From: Rhodospirillales bacterium
Lineage (GTDB): Bacteria > Pseudomonadota > Gammaproteobacteria > Nevskiales > Nevskiaceae
DNA length: 64,000 bases
Direction of reading: 5' to 3'
NCBI GenBank assembly: GCA_903970615.1
Contig: CAJCJH010000086.1
Location: 30,225 to 94,224 of the forward strand
Under the pieces are notes generated by a model. That model did not search any database. It was not told where the DNA came from and saw only the letters and a list, made by a program, of their open reading frames with translations. The number at the start of each line of letters is the position of its first letter. Within the stretch, counting starts at the first letter, position 1. This document shows positions 59,030 to 64,000 of the stretch, one piece after another. Made by a program: the position numbers and the translations under genes.

Positions 59030-60031
59030 ATGAATATCGATTTCGACCAGCTACGGCGCGAAGGACTCGCGCAAGTTGGCGCCGCCGCGGATGCACCGGC
59101 CGTCGAACAAGTGCGTATCGACTGGCTAGGGAAAAAGGGCCGCATAACCGAACTGTTCAAACAGATGGGCGCGATGACGCCCAATGCGCGTCGTGCCTTC
59201 GGCGAAGAAATCAACGCCGTCAAGGAAGCCTTGTCGCAAGCCTTGGAAGCGCGCGCCGCCGAATTCAATGAAGCCGAATTGTCGCGCCGCCTCGCCAGCG
59301 AATCGATCGACGTCACCCTGCCCGGCCGTGGCGAAAATGCGGGCGGCCTGCATCCGGTGACGCGCACAATGCGGCGCATCGAAAGCATTTTCAACGCGAT
59401 GGGTTTCGAGACGGTGGAAGGCCCGGAAATCGAAGACGACTGGCACAACTTCCAGGCGCTGAATATTCCGGAATCACACCCGGCGCGCGCGATGCAGGAT
59501 ACGTTTTATCTGCTGAATGGCGCGCGTCTGCTGCGCACGCATACCAGCCCGGTGCAGATTCGGACGATGCAGACGCGCAAACCGCCGATCCGCATCATCT
59601 GTCCCGGCCGCGTCTATCGCGTCGATTTCGATCGCACGCACAGCCCGATGTTTCATCAGGTCGAAGGGCTGTATGTTGCTGAGAACGTCGGTCTGGCCGA
59701 TCTTAAATACGATCTGCAGAAATTCCTTTCGCTGTTCTTCGAGCGCGATGCCGAAGCGATGTTCCGGCCGTCGTATTTTCCGTTCGTCGAACCCGGCGCG
59801 GATGTCCACATGAAATGGTCGCAACCCGGGCAAGCGGATCGCTGGCTCGAACTGCTCGGCTGCGGCGTCGTTCATCCGAATGTGTTGAACGCCGTCGGTA
59901 TCGATCCGGAGCGCTATTCGGGTTATGCCTTCGGCATGGGCGTGGAACGGCTGGCGATGCTGCGTTATGGCGTCGACGATCTGCGGCTGTTCTTCAACAA
60001 TGATCTGCGTTTTCTCGAACAATTCCGCTAA
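59030..60031 (+). CDS. pheS: Phenylalanyl-tRNA synthetase alpha subunit
   Basis: A 333-residue class II catalytic subunit. Motif 2-like [17 protein letters not shown] and motif 3 [25 protein letters not shown] are present. The N-terminal coiled coil begins [21 protein letters not shown] chose ATG 59030, close behind GTGAGGAG; an in-frame ATG 23 codons upstream would add a non-conserved tail near the terminator. It charges tRNA-Phe together with PheT. Confidence 0.97.
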   Translation: MNIDFDQLRREGLAQVGAAADAPAVEQVRIDWLGKKGRITELFKQMGAMTPNARRAFGEEINAVKEALSQALEARAAEFNEAELSRRLASESIDVTLPGRGENAGGLHPVTRTMRRIESIFNAMGFETVEGPEIEDDWHNFQALNIPESHPARAMQDTFYLLNGARLLRTHTSPVQIRTMQTRKPPIRIICPGRVYRVDFDRTHSPMFHQVEGLYVAENVGLADLKYDLQKFLSLFFERDAEAMFRPSYFPFVEPGADVHMKWSQPGQADRWLELLGCGVVHPNVLNAVGIDPERYSGYAFGMGVERLAMLRYGVDDLRLFFNNDLRFLEQFR

Positions 60032-60043
60032 AGGAGAACGACA

Positions 60044-62413
60044 CTGAAACTCTCCGAAAGCTGGCTGCGCGAATGGGTCAACCCGGCGGCAAGCGCGAGT
60101 GAAATCGCGCATAAGCTGAATCTCGCGGGACTCGAAACCGAAGCCGAGCCGCTGTCGCGCGAGCTGCCGCAAGGCGTGGTCGTCGCCAAAATCCTGAGTG
60201 CCGCGCCGCATCCGCAGGCCGAGCGTTTGCAGGTTTGTGAAGTCGATGCTGGCGCAGAAAGATTCAGCATCGTTTGTGGCGCCGCCAATGCGCGCGCGGG
60301 AATTCTGGTGCCGGCGGCCTTGCCTGGCGCGCGATTGCCGGGCGGCAAGGAAATTGGCCGCGCCAATCTGCGCGGCGTGGATTCCGCCGGCATGTTGTGC
60401 TCGGCTGCCGAACTGGGCCTCGCGGAAAAATCCGACGGCCTGCTGGAACTCGATAGCCACGCCAAACCCGGCACGCCGATCGAACAACATCTGGCGCTGA
60501 AGGACCAGTTGCTGAATCTGGAACTCACGCCGAATCGCGGCGACTGCTTGAGCATTGCAGGCCTCGCGCGCGAACTTGCCGCAATTTACGACCTGCAGCA
60601 GACCGCGCCGGTGATGCGCCCTGCCGTAGTCAGCAGCTACGAGCAGATCGAAGTCGTCGTCGAAGATGCGCCGGCCTGCCCGCATTACACTGGCCGCGTC
60701 ATCACCAAGCTCAACCCGAAAGCCCGCACGCCGGACTGGATGCGCGAGCGGCTGCGGCGATCCGGCATCCGCACGATTCATCCGGTGGTCGACGTCACCA
60801 ATCATGTCTTGCTGGAGCTCGGCCAGCCGCTGCATGCCTTCGATCGGCCGAGCCTGCGCGGCAACGTGCGCGTGCGCCGCGCCAGGCCCGGCGAAAAACT
60901 GAAGTTGCTGAACGATCAAGTTGCCGAGCTATCGACTAAGGATTTGCTGATCGCCGACGACAGCGGGCCGCTGGTGCTGGCGGGTGTTATGGGCGGTGCG
61001 GCTTCGGGCGTCAGCGCGGCGACCACTTCGATTTTTCTGGAGAGCGCCTGCTTCGATCCGGCGACGATCGCGGGCGCCGGCCGGCGTCACAAGCTGCTGT
61101 CGGATTCGCGCTACCGCTTTGAACGCGGGGTCGATCCTGGCCTGCAACGCAAGGCGCTGGATCGCGCTACCGTGCTGATCGAAGAAATCTGCGGCGGCGA
61201 TGCCGGGCCGATCACTGAAGTCGGCCGCGCGCCTGCGCATGCGGCCACTGTACGGCTGCGTTTTCCGCAGGTTGCGCGGCTGCTGGGCCATGAAATCCCG
61301 GCCCGTGAGATTCCGAAATTGCTGTCGCGCCTGCGTATCGAGACGCAGGCCGAATCCGCCGATACCTGGCTCGCGCGAATTCCCAGCTGGCGTTACGACC
61401 TGCGCATCGAAGCCGACCTGGTCGAAGAAATCGGCCGGCTTTATGGCTACGAACGCATTCCCGCGCGCGCTTATGCGGCGCAGTTGCCGCGCAATCCGGT
61501 GCCTGAAACGCAACGGCCGGCAAACGCGCTGAAGGATCTGCTGGCCGCACGCGGCTTTCAGGAAATTGTCACTTACAGTTTTGTCGATCCCAAATTACAG
61601 TCGCAGCTTGATCCTGCCGGTGCGAGCCTCGCGCTGGATAATCCGATCGCCGAAACGATGGCGGTCATGCGCACCAATCTTTGGAGCGGCCTCATCGCCA
61701 CTTGGCAGTACAACCGTCAGCGCCAGATGACGCGCGCCAAACTGTTTGAACTCGGCGCCTGCTTCGCTGCGGAAGGCGAAGGCTTACGCGAAAGCGTGCA
61801 TCTCGGCGGGCTCATTGCCGGCAATGCGCTGAGCGAGCAATGGGGCGAGAAATCGCGCGCTGCCGATTTCTACGATGCGAAAGCCGACCTGGTTTCGATG
61901 CTGCCGCACGGCGACACCGCATTTCGTTTCGTCGCAGAAACCCACGCCGCGCTGCATCCGGGGCAATCCGCGCGCATCCTGCATGGCGATCAAGCGGTCG
62001 GCTGGCTCGGCGCGCTGCATCCACGACTGACGCAGACGCTCGACCTCGGCAGCGCGCCGATGTTGTTCGAAATCGATGCCCGTGTGTTGCTCAAAGTGCG
62101 CTTGCCGGCGCCCGAAGCGGTGCCGGAATTGCCGCACTCGCGGCGCGACCTGGCACTCACCGTTGCGGAGGCGATCAGTGCGGATCAGTTGATCTCGGCG
62201 GTGCGTGATGTCGGTGGTCCGCTGCTGCGTTCAGTCACTATTTTCGATGTCTATCGCGGCGCCGGTTTACCGCCCGGCAATAAAAGTGTCGCTTTAGGCT
62301 TGATCTTTCAGGATCGTTCGCGCACCCTAAGCATTCAGGAAATCGACGCGGCTGTTGGGGAAATAGCCGTGAATGTATCCACCAAACTGGGGGCTTCCGT
62401 TCGGAGCCGTTGA
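60044..62413 (+). CDS. pheT: Phenylalanyl-tRNA synthetase beta subunit (CTG start)
   Basis: A 789-residue PheT. The reading frame opens at CTG 60044, seven bases after AAGGAG and 12 bases behind pheS, giving [15 protein letters not shown], which aligns with the universal PheT N terminus ([14 protein letters not shown] in E. coli). A GTG 44 codons downstream would delete this conserved segment. The tRNA-binding domain, editing B3/B4 region and C-terminal anticodon domain ([12 protein letters not shown]...) are all present. CTG is a rare but documented start codon; it could lower PheT output relative to PheS. Confidence 0.94.
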   Translation: MKLSESWLREWVNPAASASEIAHKLNLAGLETEAEPLSRELPQGVVVAKILSAAPHPQAERLQVCEVDAGAERFSIVCGAANARAGILVPAALPGARLPGGKEIGRANLRGVDSAGMLCSAAELGLAEKSDGLLELDSHAKPGTPIEQHLALKDQLLNLELTPNRGDCLSIAGLARELAAIYDLQQTAPVMRPAVVSSYEQIEVVVEDAPACPHYTGRVITKLNPKARTPDWMRERLRRSGIRTIHPVVDVTNHVLLELGQPLHAFDRPSLRGNVRVRRARPGEKLKLLNDQVAELSTKDLLIADDSGPLVLAGVMGGAASGVSAATTSIFLESACFDPATIAGAGRRHKLLSDSRYRFERGVDPGLQRKALDRATVLIEEICGGDAGPITEVGRAPAHAATVRLRFPQVARLLGHEIPAREIPKLLSRLRIETQAESADTWLARIPSWRYDLRIEADLVEEIGRLYGYERIPARAYAAQLPRNPVPETQRPANALKDLLAARGFQEIVTYSFVDPKLQSQLDPAGASLALDNPIAETMAVMRTNLWSGLIATWQYNRQRQMTRAKLFELGACFAAEGEGLRESVHLGGLIAGNALSEQWGEKSRAADFYDAKADLVSMLPHGDTAFRFVAETHAALHPGQSARILHGDQAVGWLGALHPRLTQTLDLGSAPMLFEIDARVLLKVRLPAPEAVPELPHSRRDLALTVAEAISADQLISAVRDVGGPLLRSVTIFDVYRGAGLPPGNKSVALGLIFQDRSRTLSIQEIDAAVGEIAVNVSTKLGASVRSR

Positions 62414-62423
62414 GGTTGCGATC

Positions 62424-62720
62424 GTGGCGTTGACGAAAGCGGAGCTCGCCGAGGCGTTGTTCGAAGAACTGGGCCTCAATAAACGGGAAGCGAAAGACTT
62501 CGTGGATTTTTTCTTCGAAGAAATTCGTAATCGACTCGAGAACGGTGAAGCCGTAAAGCTCTCCGGCTTCGGCAACTTTGAATTGCGCGATAAAAACCGG
62601 CGTCCGGGCCGCAATCCAAAAACCGGAGAGGAAGTTCCCATTTCTGCGCGGCGTGTGGTCACCTTCCGGCCCGGTCAGAAATTACGCCAGCGTGTGAGTA
62701 AGAATGAGAGCAGTCGCTGA
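62424..62720 (+). CDS. ihfA: Integration host factor alpha subunit
   Basis: A 98-residue HU/IHF-family protein. [33 protein letters not shown] and the DNA-intercalating beta-arm [27 protein letters not shown] with its Pro are typical of IhfA. The start is GTG 62424, with TTGAGG upstream, ten bases after pheT. With IhfB it bends DNA for recombination, replication and transcription. The order pheT-ihfA-merR is conserved in gammaproteobacteria. Confidence 0.97.
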   Translation: MALTKAELAEALFEELGLNKREAKDFVDFFFEEIRNRLENGEAVKLSGFGNFELRDKNRRPGRNPKTGEEVPISARRVVTFRPGQKLRQRVSKNESSR

Positions 62721-63117
62721 ACTAGCCGTAAGCCAGTTGCCGGAAATCCCCGGCAAGCGCTACTTTGCAATCGGCGAAGTGGCAGAACTGTGCGCGGTGA
62801 AACCGCATGTGCTGCGCTATTGGGAACAGGAATTCGCGCAGCTGAAGCCCAGCAAACGCCGCGGCAATCGCCGCTACTACCAGTACAGCGATGTGCAAAT
62901 GGTGCGCCGTATCCGCAGCCTGCTGTACGAACAGGGCTTCACCATCGGCGGCGCAAGACAGCAGCTGAAGGACACGTCGAATGCCGCGATTGAATCGGCG
63001 GCCATTGCTCCCACAAGCACTACTCAATCATCGCAGACCAAAGTCAACCAAAAACAGCGCGCGCTTACTGAGATTCGAGACGAACTCGAAGCACTACTGA
63101 AACGCTGGCCGTATTAG
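62704..63117 (+). CDS. MerR-family transcriptional regulator
   Basis: A 137-residue regulator. The N-terminal winged helix-turn-helix is [25 protein letters not shown], followed by [34 protein letters not shown] short effector part ends in a Glu-rich helix ([17 protein letters not shown]). It has no Cys pair for metal sensing. This gene sits behind ihfA in most gammaproteobacteria but its targets are poorly known. The start overlaps ihfA by 17 bases. Confidence 0.93.
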   Translation: MRAVAELAVSQLPEIPGKRYFAIGEVAELCAVKPHVLRYWEQEFAQLKPSKRRGNRRYYQYSDVQMVRRIRSLLYEQGFTIGGARQQLKDTSNAAIESAAIAPTSTTQSSQTKVNQKQRALTEIRDELEALLKRWPY

Positions 63118-63123
63118 CTCACT

Positions 63124-63152
63124 TCACCCGGTTGAATACGCGAACCGGGTGA
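63124..63152 (+). terminator. Perfect hairpin between the MerR gene and tRNA-Pro
   Basis: TCACCCGGTT and AACCGGGTGA form a 10-bp perfect stem with a 9-base loop. It lies seven bases after the MerR stop and just upstream of the tRNA-Pro promoter. No U-tract follows, so it may be a structural or weak terminator. Confidence 0.45.
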
Positions 63153-63173
63153 GACGCCGGATCGTCCGGCCGT

Positions 63174-63179
63174 TATAAT
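63174..63179 (+). promoter_or_regulatory. -10 box of tRNA-Pro
   Basis: A perfect TATAAT lies ten bases before tRNA-Pro. The -35 position at 17-base spacing (63151-63156, GAGACG) matches poorly. Confidence 0.55.
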
Positions 63180-63187
63180 CTGCGTCA

Positions 63188-63266
<79 letters not shown>

Positions 63267-63300
63267 TAAATCAACAGGTTATAGAAGTACAGATAACCCG

Positions 63301-63330
63301 GTAACGCTTGAGTAACGCTTCAGTAACCTT
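63301..63330. repeat. 11-bp-phased direct repeats between tRNA-Pro and the integrase
   Basis: GTAACGCTT occurs at 63301 and 63312, and GTAACCTT at 63323, one helical turn apart. The third copy overlaps the integrase stop. Iterated, phased short repeats beside an attachment site are typical of recombinase or excisionase arm-type binding sites. Confidence 0.5.
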
Positions 63331-63898
63331 TCCTCCGAGTTGATAGGCCCGATTTAACGGGCTGCCAAGGTGCTTCGTGCCCTTCCATGTAATGCCGGGT
63401 CATTTCAACGTCGGCATGTCCAGCGAGGGCCTGAACCTCTTGCTCGCTCCAACCGGCTTTGCGGTATTCCGCGATTCCAAGCGATCGAATTTCATGAAAG
63501 GTCGGACGGGTGCGATCCTTCCCGACAGACAACCCACTTTGCGCAAAAGCCTTTGCAAAGGCGCGGGTTAATTGCTCAGGAAGGATTTGGAATGTGTGCA
63601 TCCGACGAACGGCCTGCATATCTTTCGGGCGACCTTTTTCCGGAAGGCGATGCAGAATGTACTGACACGCCACCCGATCGCGGCAGCGCGAAAGTATTTC
63701 CCGCAAGTCGGGGCCTATCTCGATTTTTAGCCGCTTTCCTGTCTTCTTCTGCTCGACCAGAAGCGCGTCGCCGGTATCGGCGCTCCAGAGCAGAGAAACG
63801 AGATCGTCGCGGCGTTGCAGCGTGACTAACGCTAATTCCATTGCGTTTTGTAGCCACGGCTTGGCACAAGCATGTATCGCCCAAAAATCTTCGATTGC
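63320..63898 (-). pseudogene. Tyrosine integrase, 5'-truncated
   Basis: The C-terminal catalytic part of a phage/island integrase. The Arg-I region is WLQNAMELALVTLQRRDDLVSLLW, the beta-hairpin Lys is in KKTGKRLKIEIG, HEIRSLG is the H-x-x-R box, and LAGHADVEMTRHYMEGH holds the final His and nucleophile Tyr. Integrase-like codons continue upstream of the first Met to about 63898 (EDFWAIHACAKPW), then stop (TGA at 63926) amid unrelated repeats. The N-terminal half is missing, so the enzyme should be inactive. It points at tRNA-Pro, as island integrases do. Confidence 0.85.
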
Positions 63899-63901
63899 GT
63901 A

Positions 63902-63965
63902 TTTCAGCGATCGTAGCCGCCTGTTTCAGGCTGATCGTAGCCGGCGTTTCAGATGATCGTAGCCG
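63902..63965. repeat. Three direct repeats, probable end of an insertion sequence (IS21-like)
   Basis: TTTCAG-N(1-3)-GATCGTAGCCG occurs three times, starting at 63902, 63924 and 63947, about 22 bases apart. They begin where the integrase reading frame fails. Multiple terminal repeats of this size are a hallmark of IS21-family ends. The element's genes would lie beyond the window. Confidence 0.5.
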
Positions 63966-64000
63966 ACCACCGCGGCTGCGAGTGACATGGGTTTGATGGT

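Noticed and set aside
63301..63330. Short phased repeats considered as a CRISPR array
   Set aside because: Units are only 9-11 bp with no spacers. No CRISPR-like array was seen anywhere in the window.
63576..63884. Second minus-strand frame over the integrase
   Set aside because: It is out of frame with the catalytic motifs, which lie in the frame at 63320-63898.

Overview
The window is about 64 kb of GC-rich, densely coding chromosome. Gene order points to a gammaproteobacterium: infC-rpmI-rplT-pheS-pheT-ihfA-merR-tRNA-Pro; recA-recX-alaS-lysC-csrA-tRNA-Ser-tRNA-Arg; UPF0149-pepP-ubiH-ubi hydroxylase; a fused NuoCD; and a tandem glycine riboswitch ahead of gcvT. It looks nearer to Xanthomonadales/Nevskiales-type lineages than to enterics. 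I cannot name the genus. Almost all of it is core metabolism. Only the last ~0.8 kb, right of tRNA-Pro, is mobile DNA.

Region by region. (1) 1-1.4 kb: the 3' end of ettA, then a membrane di-iron hydroxylase of the sphingolipid fatty-acid 2-hydroxylase type. (2) 1.5-11.4 kb, minus strand: a nine-gene bacterial sphingolipid cluster running fatty acyl-AMP ligase, ceramide-reductase-like SDR, ACP, serine palmitoyltransferase, metallophosphoesterase, LptF-like, LptG-like, GNAT-fold ceramide-synthase-like protein, nucleotidyltransferase. (3) 11.8-18.3 kb: a DUF815 ATPase, an acyl-CoA-binding protein, folA, a serine-hydrolase lipoprotein, thyA, a tautomerase, lgt and an RlmI-like methyltransferase. 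(4) 18.6-33.9 kb, plus strand: a complete nuoA-N complex I operon with fused nuoCD and an extra small ORF between nuoF and nuoG. (5) 34-40.9 kb, minus strand: a PfkB sugar/nucleoside kinase, then the glycine-cleavage operon gcvT-gcvH-gcvPA-tpx-gcvPB plus an LprI-like protein, led by a tandem glycine riboswitch. (6) 40.9-49.8 kb: a SapC-like protein and the UPF0149-pepP-DUF3667-ubiH-mscS-ubi hydroxylase cluster. (7) 50-57.6 kb: tRNA-Arg, tRNA-Ser, csrA, lysC, alaS, recX, recA, efp, tRNA-Ala and tRNA-Glu. (8) 57.6-63.3 kb: infC (apparent ATA start), rpmI, rplT, pheS, pheT (apparent CTG start), ihfA, a MerR regulator and tRNA-Pro. (9) 63.3-64 kb: a 5'-truncated tyrosine integrase facing the tRNA, cut by iterated repeats that look like the end of an insertion sequence.

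How the sphingolipid genes may work together (family knowledge plus inference): the ligase activates a fatty acid onto the ACP. Spt condenses it with serine to a 3-keto long-chain base. The GNAT-like enzyme N-acylates it, and the SDR reduces the 3-keto group. The 2-hydroxylase could hydroxylate the amide-linked acyl chain. The nucleotidyltransferase and phosphoesterase could act on a head group. The LptF/LptG-like pair could move the product, or LPS, towards the outer membrane. This cluster is the most interesting content of the window.
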